Below, one piece after another: positions 1 through 8,428 of a DNA stretch of 64,000 bases (its first letter is position 1; the number at the start of each line of letters is the position of its first letter). This DNA comes from Streptomyces mangrovisoli. Lineage in GTDB: Bacteria; Actinomycetota; Actinomycetes; Streptomycetales; Streptomycetaceae. The stretch covers positions 1 to 64,000 of the forward strand of contig NZ_LAVA02000064.1 in NCBI RefSeq assembly GCF_000974985.2, written 5' to 3'. Made by a program: the position numbers and the translations under genes. The notes under the pieces are model-generated. The model did no database searches. It was not told the DNA's origin and saw only the letters and a list, made by a program, of their open reading frames with translations.

Positions 1-28
1 GGGCGGCGGGGGTGGCGCAGGCGCGGTG

Positions 29-1321
29 TCAGTGGGCCGGGACCGTCCGCGGGGCCGCGGCAAGGCGCGCCGCCCGGGTGCCGAGGAGGGTGATCGTCAT
101 GACGCCGACCACCGCGAGCAGGCCCACGCCCACCGTCCCGGACCAGCCGCGCGCGTGGAAGGCCAGCGCCCCCACCGTGCTGCCGACGCTGGAGCCGATG
201 TAGTACGCCGACTGGTAGAGCGCCGCGGCCTGCGCCCGGCCGTGGGTGGCAGTGCGGCCGACCGCGGAGGACGCCACCGCGTGGCCGGCGAAGAAGCCCG
301 CCGTGATCAGGACCAGGCCCAGCAGGACCAGCGGCAGGGTGCCGGCCAGGGACAGAAGCAGGCCCGCCGCCGTGGTGGTGCCCGCCAGGTACAGCGCGCC
401 CCGGCGGCCGAGCCGGCCCACCAGGCGGCCCGACGTCGACGCCGAGACCGTACCGACCAGGTACACCAGGAAGATCGAGCCCACGATGCCCTGCGGCAGC
501 CCGAACGGCGCCTCCGTCAGCCGGTAGCCGATCACCGTGTACACGCCGCCGAACACCGTCATGAACAGCGCGCCGATCGCGTACAGGCGGCGCAGCAGCG
601 GGTTCGAGAGGTGGTCGCGGACCGTGCCGGCCAGCACCCGCGGCCGCAGCGAGCCCGCCGTGAAGTGCCGCGGGGCCGGCAGCAGCAGCCGGAACGCCAC
701 CGCGCACCCCACCGCGACCAGACCGATCACCGCGACGGCGACCCGCCAGCCCCACGCCTGGGCCACCCAGCCGGTGACGACCCGCCCGCTCATCCCGCCG
801 ACGCTGTTGCCCGCCACGAACAGCCCGATCGCGGTCACCAGCGCCTTGGGCCGGACCTCCTCCGCGAGATACGCGGTCGCCGACGCCGGCAGCCCGGCCA
901 GCGCGGCACCCTGCAGCGCGCGCAGCACCACCAGCGCGCCGATCGACGGGGCGAAGGGCACCAGCAGTCCGACCGACACGGCGACCGCCAGGCTGGCCGT
1001 CATCACCGTGCGGCGCCCGAACCGCTCCGACAGCGCGCTCATCGGCAGCACGAACAGCGCGAGGCCGCCCGTCGCGGCCGCCACGGTCCAGCTCGCCTCG
1101 CTCGCCGAGACCCCGAAGCCGCCGGAGATCAGCGGCAGCAGGGCCTGGGTGGAGTACAGCAGCGCGAAGGTCGCGACACCGGCGAGGAAGAGCGCGAAGC
1201 TCATCCGGCGGTAGCCGGGGCTGCCGGGGGCCATACGGGAGTCGGGGGCGGTCGAGTCGGGGGCGGGGACGGACGCTGTGGCGCCCACGGCGGCGGGCGC
1301 CCCGGTACTGGCGGGAGACAT
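29..1321 (-). CDS. MFS efflux transporter, YnfM-like
   Basis: Major facilitator superfamily permease of 430 residues, probably a drug or metabolite exporter in the cytoplasmic membrane. About 12 hydrophobic segments follow a hydrophilic, Ala/Pro-rich N-terminus of about 38 residues. A motif-A-like loop (SERFGRR) sits near residues 98-104 between the second and third segments. The gene diverges from a LysR gene 63 bp away; this pairing is usual for YnfM-type exporters and suggests LysR control. TAGTTT (1328-1333) lies 6 nt before the ATG, so the mRNA may be leaderless. An internal ATG at residue 30 is an alternative start. The substrate cannot be deduced. Confidence 0.85.
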   Translation of the reverse strand: MSPASTGAPAAVGATASVPAPDSTAPDSRMAPGSPGYRRMSFALFLAGVATFALLYSTQALLPLISGGFGVSASEASWTVAAATGGLALFVLPMSALSERFGRRTVMTASLAVAVSVGLLVPFAPSIGALVVLRALQGAALAGLPASATAYLAEEVRPKALVTAIGLFVAGNSVGGMSGRVVTGWVAQAWGWRVAVAVIGLVAVGCAVAFRLLLPAPRHFTAGSLRPRVLAGTVRDHLSNPLLRRLYAIGALFMTVFGGVYTVIGYRLTEAPFGLPQGIVGSIFLVYLVGTVSASTSGRLVGRLGRRGALYLAGTTTAAGLLLSLAGTLPLVLLGLVLITAGFFAGHAVASSAVGRTATHGRAQAAALYQSAYYIGSSVGSTVGALAFHARGWSGTVGVGLLAVVGVMTITLLGTRAARLAAAPRTVPAH

Positions 1322-1384
1322 GCCACGAAACTAAGGACGGCGGCCCTCATCCGTCCAATGCATGGAATCGCCATAATCGTTCCC

Positions 1385-2344
1385 ATGGTGCATGAGCAGA
1401 GGTCACAGCCGCGGCTGTCACCGTCCAGTGACACAGAAGACATGGCGGACCTGGTCCGGCTGCTGGCCCCGCGGATCGCCTACTTCGCGGCGGTGGCCCG
1501 GACCGAGCACGTCACCCGGGCCGCGCAGGAGACCCGGGTGCCGCAGTCCACGCTGTCCCGGGCGATGGTCCGGCTCGAACAGGACCTCGGCGTGGAACTG
1601 TTCGCCCGGCGTGGCCGCACCGTCTCCCTCACCCCGGCCGGCCGTACCTTCCTCGCCTCCGCCGAACGGGCCCTCGCCGAGATCGAGCGGGCCGCCGAGG
1701 AGGTGCGCGCCGACGCCGACCCCGCCACCGGAAAGGTCGCCTTCGGCTTTCTGCACACCATGGGTGCCGAGACCGTCCCCGGGCTGCTCCAGGCGTTCCG
1801 CGCCGACCACCCGGGCGTCCGTTTCAGCCTCGTGCAGAACTACGGCGAGGCGATGCTGGAGGGCCTGCGCGCGGGCGACCTCGACCTCTGCCTGACCTCG
1901 CCGGTGCCCGACGAGCCGGATCTGGTGGCCCGCCGCCTCGACGAGCAGAAGCTGCGCCTGGTCGTGCCCGCCGACCATCCGCTCGCCGCCCGCCGGCGCA
2001 TCCGGCTCGCCGAGGCCGCCGAGGAGACCTTCGTGACGCTGGAGCCGGGCTACGGCCTGCGCCGCATCACCGACGCCCTGTGCCGGGAGGCCGGCTTCAC
2101 CCCGCGGGTGGCGTTCGAGGGCGAGGAGGCGGAGACCCTGCGCGGCCTGGTGGCGGCGGGCCTCGGCGTGGCGCTGCTGCCGCCGCCCGTCCTCCCGCGG
2201 CCCGGCGTCGCCGAGCTGACGGTCACGGCACCGCGGGCGGTGCGCGAGATCGGCGTGGCGTGGCTGGACGGTCACCCGGACACCCCGCCGGTCGCCGCCT
2301 TCAAGAAGTTCCTGCTGTCCCGACGGGGGAACCTGCTGCCCTGA
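1385..2344 (+). CDS. LysR-family transcriptional regulator
   Basis: 319-residue LysR-type regulator. The winged HTH (residues about 30-88) contains TRAAQETRVPQSTLSRAMVRLE, shown here in outline only: TRAAQ, the SQS-like turn PQSTLS and the recognition helix. It is followed by a linker helix and a periplasmic-binding-protein-like effector domain (about 115-300). I start it at the ATG at 1385: the frame stays open far upstream, but that extension reads through the divergent MFS gene and lacks domain similarity. CATAAT at 1372-1377 lies 7 nt upstream, giving a plausible leaderless start. It probably controls the divergent exporter gene; the inducer is unknown. Confidence 0.85.
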   Translation: MVHEQRSQPRLSPSSDTEDMADLVRLLAPRIAYFAAVARTEHVTRAAQETRVPQSTLSRAMVRLEQDLGVELFARRGRTVSLTPAGRTFLASAERALAEIERAAEEVRADADPATGKVAFGFLHTMGAETVPGLLQAFRADHPGVRFSLVQNYGEAMLEGLRAGDLDLCLTSPVPDEPDLVARRLDEQKLRLVVPADHPLAARRRIRLAEAAEETFVTLEPGYGLRRITDALCREAGFTPRVAFEGEEAETLRGLVAAGLGVALLPPPVLPRPGVAELTVTAPRAVREIGVAWLDGHPDTPPVAAFKKFLLSRRGNLLP

Positions 2345-2400
2345 GCCGTCCGCCGTCCGCCGTCCGCCGCCTGCCGCCCGCCGTCCGCCGTGCCGCCGGG
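2345..2400. repeat. 7-bp CCGTCCG tandem run
   Basis: Short GC-rich tandem run of CCGTCCG/CCGCCTG-like heptamers in the gap between the convergent LysR and hydrolase genes. It has no coding signal; probably replication slippage or a weak terminator region. Confidence 0.6.
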
Positions 2401-2426
2401 CTCCGTGTCCGCAGGCGGCCCCCCGC

Positions 2427-3188
2427 CTACCGCCGCAACGATTTCCCGAACCCCGCCGCCAGCGGCATCCGCAGCCCGAGCGGGGGCGGGGCCGCGAGGG
2501 CGTCGTGCACCGGGCGGGAGAGGGAACGGCCGAAGAGCGCCCCCATCACGAAGTCCTCCGCGAGAGCCAGCACTTCCCCGCGGTACTGGTGCAACCCGTG
2601 CCCGTCCGCGTGCACTTCGAACCGGCACACGTCCCGGTTGGCCTTCTTCGCCCGTGCGGCGAGCCGGAAGGACAGTTCGGGGTCGGTGCGTTCGTCGTTG
2701 GTGCCGTGCACCACCAGCACCCGCCGCCCCACCAGTTGTTTCACCGGTTCGGGCGGTGCCGCGACGTCCTCCTCGGGCAGCCAAGGGGCGATCGCGACCA
2801 CGGAGTTGACGGCCTCGTGGCCGGCCGCGCGCAGTGCCGCCCGGCCGCCCATGTCCACGCCGACCAGGCAGACGGGCACGTCGCCGTAGCGTCGTACCGC
2901 CTCCTCCACCGCCCAGCCGGCGTCGTGCGCGAGATGGGCCTCGCTGCCGTTCCAGCCGCGGTAGCGGTAGTGGACGACATGCGCGGCGAGCTCCTCGTCG
3001 CGGCCCGCGCGTGCGAACCGGCGCCCCAACGACCGTACGAGAGACGTCGCGAGGACGGGGGACGGCCTGCGTACGGAGACCTCGTCGCCGGGCGGGAGCA
3101 GCAGCACCACGCCGCTGACCGCCGTCGGTTCCGCTCCGAGGGCCCTCCCCAGCCGGGCCGTGCGCGCCGGCGTCGCTTGCTGTGCCAT
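2427..3188 (-). CDS. Alpha/beta hydrolase with Asp at nucleophile position
   Basis: 253-residue cytoplasmic alpha/beta hydrolase related to the dienelactone hydrolase group. The nucleophile elbow reads GVDMGG (Asp112), where Ser or Cys is usual. The acid-turn region HGTNDERTD (about 161-169) and a His-rich loop HADGHGLH (about 193-200) supply candidate Asp and His partners. Asp at the elbow is known as the nucleophile in haloalkane and fluoroacetate dehalogenases, so activity is possible, but the substrate is unknown and a non-hydrolytic role cannot be excluded. It diverges from add with a 113-bp gap. The ATG start at 3188 has no clear Shine-Dalgarno sequence. Confidence 0.7.
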   Translation of the reverse strand: MAQQATPARTARLGRALGAEPTAVSGVVLLLPPGDEVSVRRPSPVLATSLVRSLGRRFARAGRDEELAAHVVHYRYRGWNGSEAHLAHDAGWAVEEAVRRYGDVPVCLVGVDMGGRAALRAAGHEAVNSVVAIAPWLPEEDVAAPPEPVKQLVGRRVLVVHGTNDERTDPELSFRLAARAKKANRDVCRFEVHADGHGLHQYRGEVLALAEDFVMGALFGRSLSRPVHDALAAPPPLGLRMPLAAGFGKSLRR

Positions 3189-3273
3189 GACAGAACAGTG
3201 TCAGAAGCAGCGGTGTACGCCACCCTGCCGTGCGGTCACCGTTACGTATCGGCCGTGGTGTACACCGAGCGAT

Positions 3274-3285
3274 CTACGCGCGTAG
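3274..3285. promoter_or_regulatory. Palindromic operator CTACGCGCGTAG (add)
   Basis: Perfect 12-bp palindrome CTACGCGCGTAG just upstream of the proposed add -10 element. The same 12 bp recur upstream of deoC and the purine nucleoside phosphorylase gene, all nucleoside-catabolic genes. It sits in the -35/-10 spacer, a position expected for a repressor site. The cognate regulator is not identified here. Confidence 0.7.
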
Positions 3286-3289
3286 GAGT

Positions 3290-3295
3290 TAGAGT
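3290..3295 (+). promoter_or_regulatory. add -10 element, leaderless transcript
   Basis: TAGAGT matches the Streptomyces vegetative -10 and ends 6 nt before the add ATG, so transcription should start at or next to the start codon. No convincing -35 hexamer is visible; the upstream position is taken by the palindromic operator. Confidence 0.5.
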
Positions 3296-3301
3296 GCGGA
3301 A

Positions 3302-4456
3302 ATGACGAGCCAGACCACCACCACCCCGACGCCGGACCAGATCCGCCGGGCGCCGAAGGTTCTGCTGCACGACCACCTCGACGGCGGCCTCCGCCCGGGG
3401 ACCATCGTCGAACTCGCCCTGGAACAGGGCTACTCCCAGCTCCCCGAGACCGATCCCGACCGGCTCGGGGTCTGGTTCCGCGAGGCCGCCGACTCCGGTT
3501 CGCTGGAACGCTATCTGGAGACCTTCTCGCACACCGTCGCCGTGATGCAGACCCACGACGCCCTGGTGCGGGTCGCCCGCGAGTGCGCCGAGGACCTCGC
3601 CGAGGACGGCGTCGTCTACGCCGAGGTGCGCTACGCCCCCGAGCAGCACCTGGAGGGCGGGCTGAGTCTGGAGGAGGTCGTCGAGGCCGTCAACGAGGGC
3701 TTCCGGCAGGGTGAGGCGCTGGCCCGCGAGGACGGCCGGCGCATCCGGGTCGGAGCCCTGCTCACCGCGATGCGGCACGCCGCCCGCGCCCTGGAGATCG
3801 CCGAACTCGCCAACCGCTACCGGGATCTCGGCGTCGTCGGCTTCGACATCGCGGGCGCGGAGGCGGGCCACCCGCCCACCCGGCACCTCGACGCCTTCGA
3901 GTACCTCAAGCGGGAGAACAACCACTTCACCATCCATGCCGGCGAGGCGTTCGGACTGCCGTCCATCTGGCAGGCGTTGCAGTGGTGCGGCGCCGACCGG
4001 CTCGGGCACGGGGTGCGCATCATCGACGACATCCAGGTCCACGAGGACGGCTCGGTCAAGCTCGGACGGCTCGCCTCCTACGTCCGCGACAAGCGCATCC
4101 CGCTGGAGCTCTGCCCGAGCTCCAACCTCCAGACCGGCGCCGCCTCCTCCTTCGCCGAGCATCCCATCGGGCTGCTGCGCCGGCTGCACTTCCGCGCCAC
4201 GGTCAACACCGACAACCGTCTGATGTCCCAGACCAGCATGAGCCGCGAATTCGAGCGCCTGGTCGACGCGTTCGGTTACACGCTCGACGACATGCAGTGG
4301 TTCTCCGTCAATGCGATGAAATCAGCGTTCATTCCTTTCGATGAACGACTGGCCATGATCAATGACGTGGTGAAGCCCGGCTATGCCGAGCTGAAATCCG
4401 AATGGCTGTTCAAGCAGACCGCCTCCACCAGCGGTTCTGCCGCTGAGCTGGGCTGA
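3302..4456 (+). CDS. add: Adenosine deaminase
   Basis: Hydrolytic deaminase converting (deoxy)adenosine to (deoxy)inosine and ammonia in purine salvage; 384 residues, a TIM-barrel metal enzyme. Zinc ligands are visible in HDHLDG (His23, His25), in HAGEAFG (His212, with catalytic Glu215) and in NTDNR (Asp304). RLGHGVRI carries the other catalytic His. The residue after Asp304 is Asn where mammalian and E. coli enzymes have a second Asp. The palindromic operator 16 nt upstream links it to deoC and the nucleoside phosphorylase; its inosine product is the likely substrate of that phosphorylase. Confidence 0.95.
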   Translation: MTSQTTTTPTPDQIRRAPKVLLHDHLDGGLRPGTIVELALEQGYSQLPETDPDRLGVWFREAADSGSLERYLETFSHTVAVMQTHDALVRVARECAEDLAEDGVVYAEVRYAPEQHLEGGLSLEEVVEAVNEGFRQGEALAREDGRRIRVGALLTAMRHAARALEIAELANRYRDLGVVGFDIAGAEAGHPPTRHLDAFEYLKRENNHFTIHAGEAFGLPSIWQALQWCGADRLGHGVRIIDDIQVHEDGSVKLGRLASYVRDKRIPLELCPSSNLQTGAASSFAEHPIGLLRRLHFRATVNTDNRLMSQTSMSREFERLVDAFGYTLDDMQWFSVNAMKSAFIPFDERLAMINDVVKPGYAELKSEWLFKQTASTSGSAAELG

Positions 4457-4580
4457 CGTCGGCGTCCGGATGCGGCGGAGCGTTCACGACTCCGCCGCAT
4501 TTCGATGTTTGCGGACGGTCCCGCGGGTGTTTACGGTCGTGGACCGCCCAGTCCCCGTCACCCACCCAAGGACGCGTTCT

Positions 4581-4931
4581 ATGAAGCAGTCTGCTGCCAA
4601 GACCCTCGGTGTCGCCGCGCTCGGTGCCGCCTTCGCCGCCGCCGGTGCCGGCGCCGCGAACGCCGCCGCGCTCCCGGACACCAGCCAGGCACTGGACACC
4701 GTCACCCGGACGCTGCCCGCGGAGAACGTCGCCCAGGCGCTGCCCGGCGCGGGCGAGGCCGTCGCCCAGGGGCAGAGCGCGGTGGGGGCCGGCCTGACCG
4801 CCGCCCAGCCGGCCGTCCAGAAGGTGCTCGCCGACGGCCCGACCGCGCCCGTCGCCGGTCTGCTCGGCGGACTGCCCCTGAAGGGCCTGCCCACGCACGG
4901 CCTGCCGGTCAACGGCGTCCCGCTGGGCTGA
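4581..4931 (+). CDS. Small secreted protein, unknown function
   Basis: 116-residue protein with a Sec signal peptide (MKQSAAKT, a hydrophobic Ala-rich core, probable cleavage after ANAA near residue 29). The mature part is Ala/Gly/Pro/Leu-rich and ends in short GLP repeats (GLPLKGLPTHGLPVNGVPLG). There are no Cys residues and no recognised domain. It resembles in size and composition the secreted protein at 11200-11601. A strong terminator follows 20 bp after the stop. The ATG at 4581 was chosen because the signal peptide begins there; the frame is open 37 codons further upstream. Confidence 0.8.
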   Translation: MKQSAAKTLGVAALGAAFAAAGAGAANAAALPDTSQALDTVTRTLPAENVAQALPGAGEAVAQGQSAVGAGLTAAQPAVQKVLADGPTAPVAGLLGGLPLKGLPTHGLPVNGVPLG

Positions 4932-4950
4932 GCCGCATCCGACCCCCATG

Positions 4951-4996
4951 CGCCGTCGGGGCGCACCCCTGGAAGCAGGGGTGCGCCCCGACGGCG
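4951..4996. terminator. Strong hairpin terminator
   Basis: Perfect 20-bp inverted repeat (arms 4951-4970 and 4977-4996, 6-nt loop GGAAGC) between the convergent secreted-protein and PspC genes. It should act in both directions. Confidence 0.85.
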
Positions 4997-5036
4997 TACG
5001 AGAGCGAGGGGAGCGGCCGGCGGCGTCCCCGGTGGT

Positions 5037-5237
5037 TCACCAGGCGGTACGGCTGCCGCCTTCGGCCGGGAACAGGATCCACAGGGCGATGTAGAGCAGG
5101 AACTGCGGCCCCGGCAGCAGGCAGGACAGCACGAAGAGCACCCGCATCGTGGTGGCGGAGGTGCCGAAGCGCTGGGCCAGCGCGGCACACACTCCGCCGA
5201 TCATGCGGCCTTCGCGGGGGCGGACAAGCGCGGCCAT
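5037..5237 (-). CDS. PspC-domain small membrane protein
   Basis: 66-residue PspC-domain protein: a basic N-terminus (ALVRPREGRMIGGVCAALA) followed by one or two membrane segments (VLFVLSCLLPGPQFLLYIALWILFP in outline, about 34-57). The RPREGRMIGGVCAGLA-type signature is typical of the family, which is linked to envelope stress responses. I start at the ATG at 5237 because AAGGAG lies 6 nt upstream; an earlier in-frame ATG would place that ribosome site inside the gene. Confidence 0.85.
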   Translation of the reverse strand: MAALVRPREGRMIGGVCAALAQRFGTSATTMRVLFVLSCLLPGPQFLLYIALWILFPAEGGSRTAW

Positions 5238-5330
5238 GGTCGGCTCCTTCATGAACGTCGGTGCGAGGCGGCCCGGTCGGCCCCTCATCCGCGTTCCACG
5301 CTACGCAGCGCGACCGGACGAATCGTCGCT

Positions 5331-5885
5331 CTACGGGGCGATCCCGACCCTGGGAATCGTCGGGGTGCGACCCTGAGCCGCCTCCTCCGCGGGAAGGGCG
5401 TCCGGCAGCGGCTCGCGTACGCCCCTGCGGCGCAGCCGGGACCGGGTCGCGGGCACCACGGCCAGATGGGCCAGCGCCACCCCGACGGTGTTCAGCAGCA
5501 GCGTGTCCACGTCCGCGACCCGGCCCGGCACACCGGTCTGGAGCAGGGTGACGCCCAGCGAGATCAGCGCGCCCGCGGTCGCCGTACGGATCAGCGAACC
5601 GAACGGCGAGGCGTCGAGCCTGCCGTGCGCCATCGGTATCAGCACCCCGAGCGGGGCCAGCAGTCCGAGTCCGGAGCCGATCCGGCACGCGGCCCGGGGC
5701 CAGCCCAGCGCCAGATCCGCCCGCACGGTGGCGAACGGCCGCAGATTGGCCGGCGTCACCCAGGGGACGTCCAGGGGCCGCAGCATGACCCAGGCGACGA
5801 ACGCGAGATGGGCGACGAGGAGGACACCTCCGGTCACACGGATGCGGATCGCGGCGCTGCCGCCGATGGAGCCTTGACGCTGCAC
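5331..5885 (-). CDS. VanZ-like membrane protein
   Basis: 184-residue integral membrane protein with about four hydrophobic segments and the VanZ-like pattern LRPLDVPWVTPANLRPF, ...PLGVLIPM..., DTLLLNTVGVALAHL. VanZ is a teicoplanin-resistance accessory protein, but most relatives have no known role. I start at GTG 5885; the frame is open further upstream, but that stretch is low-complexity Arg/Gly-rich and not family-like. The start is uncertain because the Shine-Dalgarno-like G-run lies too close. Confidence 0.65.
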   Translation of the reverse strand: MQRQGSIGGSAAIRIRVTGGVLLVAHLAFVAWVMLRPLDVPWVTPANLRPFATVRADLALGWPRAACRIGSGLGLLAPLGVLIPMAHGRLDASPFGSLIRTATAGALISLGVTLLQTGVPGRVADVDTLLLNTVGVALAHLAVVPATRSRLRRRGVREPLPDALPAEEAAQGRTPTIPRVGIAP

Positions 5886-6131
5886 GCCCCCCAAGACGCT
5901 CCGACCGGCACGATCGGTTCCGGGACCCGCGCGGGTACCGGAGTGAGGCCCTCGCCACACGCCCGCGCCCCCGTCCCGCCGCCGTCCGGCCCCCGGTCCA
6001 GCCATGGGCCCGCCCCGTCCGGAGCCCGTCCCGCCGCCGTCCGGCCACCGGCCCTCCCGCGCCCGGCGCCCGTCCTGTCCCCGTCCCGCCGTGGACCCGC
6101 GGTCAGCCCGGGTCCCGCAGTGGACCCGCGG

Positions 6132-6770
6132 TCAGCCCGCCGTGACCGCGGTCGACGGCGGCTGCTTGCTGCCCGGCCGGGACCGCACCTCGTCCGTGCA
6201 CGCGTAACGCCGCAGCCCGTCCGCGCCGGGCCCGCCCAGGATCACCGAGCCGTCGCCCTCGGCCGCCGCGGAGTCGGAGAAGGTGCACACGATCTGCGAG
6301 AGGGCGTACGACGTGAGGTCCTGCGGCGCCGTGCTCAGCCGCAGCGTGTCCTCCGGGTCCCGGCCGCGCGGCCCGCTCACCGCCATCCCGCCGCGCACGT
6401 CGGTGGAGTACCCGGCCGCCTGCTCGCTCGACGACGGCGACTCGGCGAGCTGGTCGAGCAGCCCCTGCGCGACCAGCACCCGGCGCTGCGCGTCCGCCGT
6501 GGCGTCCGGCACCCGCACCGTCCGGTCCACGGTCACCAGCGACGACCCGCACAGCAGGAAGACCTGCACCGGCACCCCGTTCGCGGTCTGCGCCGCCGGG
6601 TCCGGCTCGGTCAGCGAGCAGGGCACCCGGGACGGCGCCGCGCCGAAGTCGGTGGGCACCTGGGTGGCGCGGATGCCGCAGCCGGTCAGCCCGGTCAGCA
6701 GCAGCCCGAGCGCGGGCAGCGCCAGAAGCCGCCGCCGGGACCCCGCCGCACGCGGTCGCCGTAGCCTCAT
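6132..6770 (-). CDS. Lipoprotein, GerMN-like, afsQ operon
   Basis: 212-residue predicted lipoprotein: basic N-terminus, hydrophobic stretch and lipobox LTGC (Cys31). The mature domain (about 65-195) resembles GerMN domains, with a GYST motif and a QIV-T pattern near the C-terminal third. Its ATG overlaps the afsQ2 stop by 4 bp, so it is translationally coupled to the sensor kinase. Lipoproteins coupled to two-component systems often modulate the sensor at the outer membrane face; that role is inferred. It corresponds to the lipoprotein gene I recall next to afsQ2 in S. coelicolor. Confidence 0.8.
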   Translation of the reverse strand: MRLRRPRAAGSRRRLLALPALGLLLTGLTGCGIRATQVPTDFGAAPSRVPCSLTEPDPAAQTANGVPVQVFLLCGSSLVTVDRTVRVPDATADAQRRVLVAQGLLDQLAESPSSSEQAAGYSTDVRGGMAVSGPRGRDPEDTLRLSTAPQDLTSYALSQIVCTFSDSAAAEGDGSVILGGPGADGLRRYACTDEVRSRPGSKQPPSTAVTAG

Positions 6771-8428
6771 CGCACGTCCTTCTTCGACGACTTGGGCGCC
6801 GGCCTGGCCGCCGTCGGCCCCGGCACCGCCGGTGACGTGTCCGCCGCCGACGACGTGGGCGCCGCCGAGGAGGGCGCGCCGCCGTCCGGCTCCTCGGCCT
6901 CGTCCTGCGCGGGTTCGGCGAGGCCCCGCGGCAGCCGCAGGGTGAACACGGCACCGCCCTCGGCCGCGTTGGCCGCGGTGATCTCGCCGCCGTGGATGTG
7001 CGCGTTCTCCATGGCGATCGACAGCCCGAGCCCGCTGCCCTCCGAACGCGGCCGGGACGCGCTCGCCTTGTAGAACCGGTCGAAGACATGCGGCAGTACG
7101 TCCTCGGGGATGCCCGGACCGTGGTCCTGCACCTCGATGACCAGCCAGTCGTCCGCCTCCCGCACCGAGACCCGGACCGGGGAGCCGCCGTGCTTGAGCG
7201 CGTTGCCGATCAGGTTGGCGAGGATCACGTCCAGGCGCCGCGGGTCGAGCCGCGCGTGCAGACCGCGTTCCGCGTCCAGTTCGACCGCGTCGAGCCAGGC
7301 GCGGGCGTCGATGCAGGCGGTGATCTGGTCGGCGATGTCGACGTCGTCGAGGACCAGCCGGGCGGTGCCCGCGTCGAACCGGGTGACCTCCATCAGGTTC
7401 TCGACGAGGTCGTTCAGCCGCCGGGTCTCGCTGACCACGAGCCGTACCGCGGGCTCGATCATCGGATCGATGCTGCCCGTCTCCGACTCCAGCTCCTCCT
7501 CGAGGATCTCGGTCACCGCGGTGATCGCGGTCAGCGGGGTGCGCAGCTCGTGGCTCATGTCGGCGACGAACCGCCGGGAGGCCTCGTCGCGCGCGGCCAT
7601 CTCGTCGACGCGATGCTCCAGCGCCTCCGCCGCGTGGTTGAACGTCCGTGACAGATCGGCGAGTTCGTCGGTGCCGGAGACCCGCAGCCGGGTGTCGAGC
7701 CGGCCCTCGCCGAGCCTGCGCGCGGCAACGCCCAGGCGGTGCACGGGCTTCAGCACGGTGGTCGCGGCCGCCTGCGCGAGCAGCGCCGAGCCGATCAGCG
7801 CGAGCCCGGTCGCGATCCCCAGCGACCAGGCCAGCGAGTTCAGGTCCTTGGCCTCCGGCTCCAGGGACTTGAGCATGTAACCGGTCGGCCCGCCCCCGAT
7901 CACCCGGGTGCCGGACACCAGATAGGGCGTACCGTGGTCCACGATCCGCTGCCAGTACAGGTGGTACGGCGACGAGTCGGCGTCGTCCGTCGGCTGCCTG
8001 CGGTCGACCGCCGTACGCAGCGCCTTCGGCACGTCCTCCAGGGCGAAGCCGTTGAGCCCGCCCGAGGAGCCGTAGACGGTGGTGCCGTTCCCGTCCTGCG
8101 CGACCAGCAGCACGCTGAAGCGCTGGCTGCTGTTGGCCATCTGCCCCGCGGTGCGCTGGAGTTCGGCCTGCGTGGGACGGACCGGCAGCGCGCCGGCCCG
8201 GTTCTGCATCTCCTGCTGGAAGTCCCGCAGCACCGCGTCCTGGGTGCGGGTGAGCACCGCCTCGCGGTTGAGCCAGTACGCGATCCCCGACGCGGACACC
8301 GCGGCGGTCAGCGCGACCAGCCCGAACACCACGACCAGCCGCAGCCGCAGACTGGTGAACCTGAGCCGCGACAGGGCTCCCTTGCGCTCCGCGGCCCAGC
8401 CGCGCAGCCCCCCTTGCCCGTCGGTCAC
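6767..8428 (-). CDS. afsQ2: Sensor histidine kinase AfsQ2
   Basis: 553-residue membrane sensor kinase. It has a transmembrane segment near residues 28-52, a variable extracytoplasmic domain, a second segment near 200-220, HAMP (about 222-275), the phosphoacceptor box MSHELRTPL, then HATPase motifs: N box (NLIGNALKHG), DHGPGIP and GSGLGLSI. The C-terminal 60 residues are Ala/Pro-rich and disordered. The GTG start at 8428 overlaps the afsQ1 stop (GTGA). With AfsQ1 it forms a known Streptomyces two-component system affecting antibiotic production and nitrogen metabolism. The signal sensed is not evident. Confidence 0.9.
   Translation of the reverse strand: MTDGQGGLRGWAAERKGALSRLRFTSLRLRLVVVFGLVALTAAVSASGIAYWLNREAVLTRTQDAVLRDFQQEMQNRAGALPVRPTQAELQRTAGQMANSSQRFSVLLVAQDGNGTTVYGSSGGLNGFALEDVPKALRTAVDRRQPTDDADSSPYHLYWQRIVDHGTPYLVSGTRVIGGGPTGYMLKSLEPEAKDLNSLAWSLGIATGLALIGSALLAQAAATTVLKPVHRLGVAARRLGEGRLDTRLRVSGTDELADLSRTFNHAAEALEHRVDEMAARDEASRRFVADMSHELRTPLTAITAVTEILEEELESETGSIDPMIEPAVRLVVSETRRLNDLVENLMEVTRFDAGTARLVLDDVDIADQITACIDARAWLDAVELDAERGLHARLDPRRLDVILANLIGNALKHGGSPVRVSVREADDWLVIEVQDHGPGIPEDVLPHVFDRFYKASASRPRSEGSGLGLSIAMENAHIHGGEITAANAAEGGAVFTLRLPRGLAEPAQDEAEEPDGGAPSSAAPTSSAADTSPAVPGPTAARPAPKSSKKDVR

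Noticed and set aside
26..1384. Long upstream extension of the LysR frame
   Set aside because: It lies antisense to the MFS gene and has Arg/Gln/His-rich shadow composition; the HTH begins after ATG 1385.
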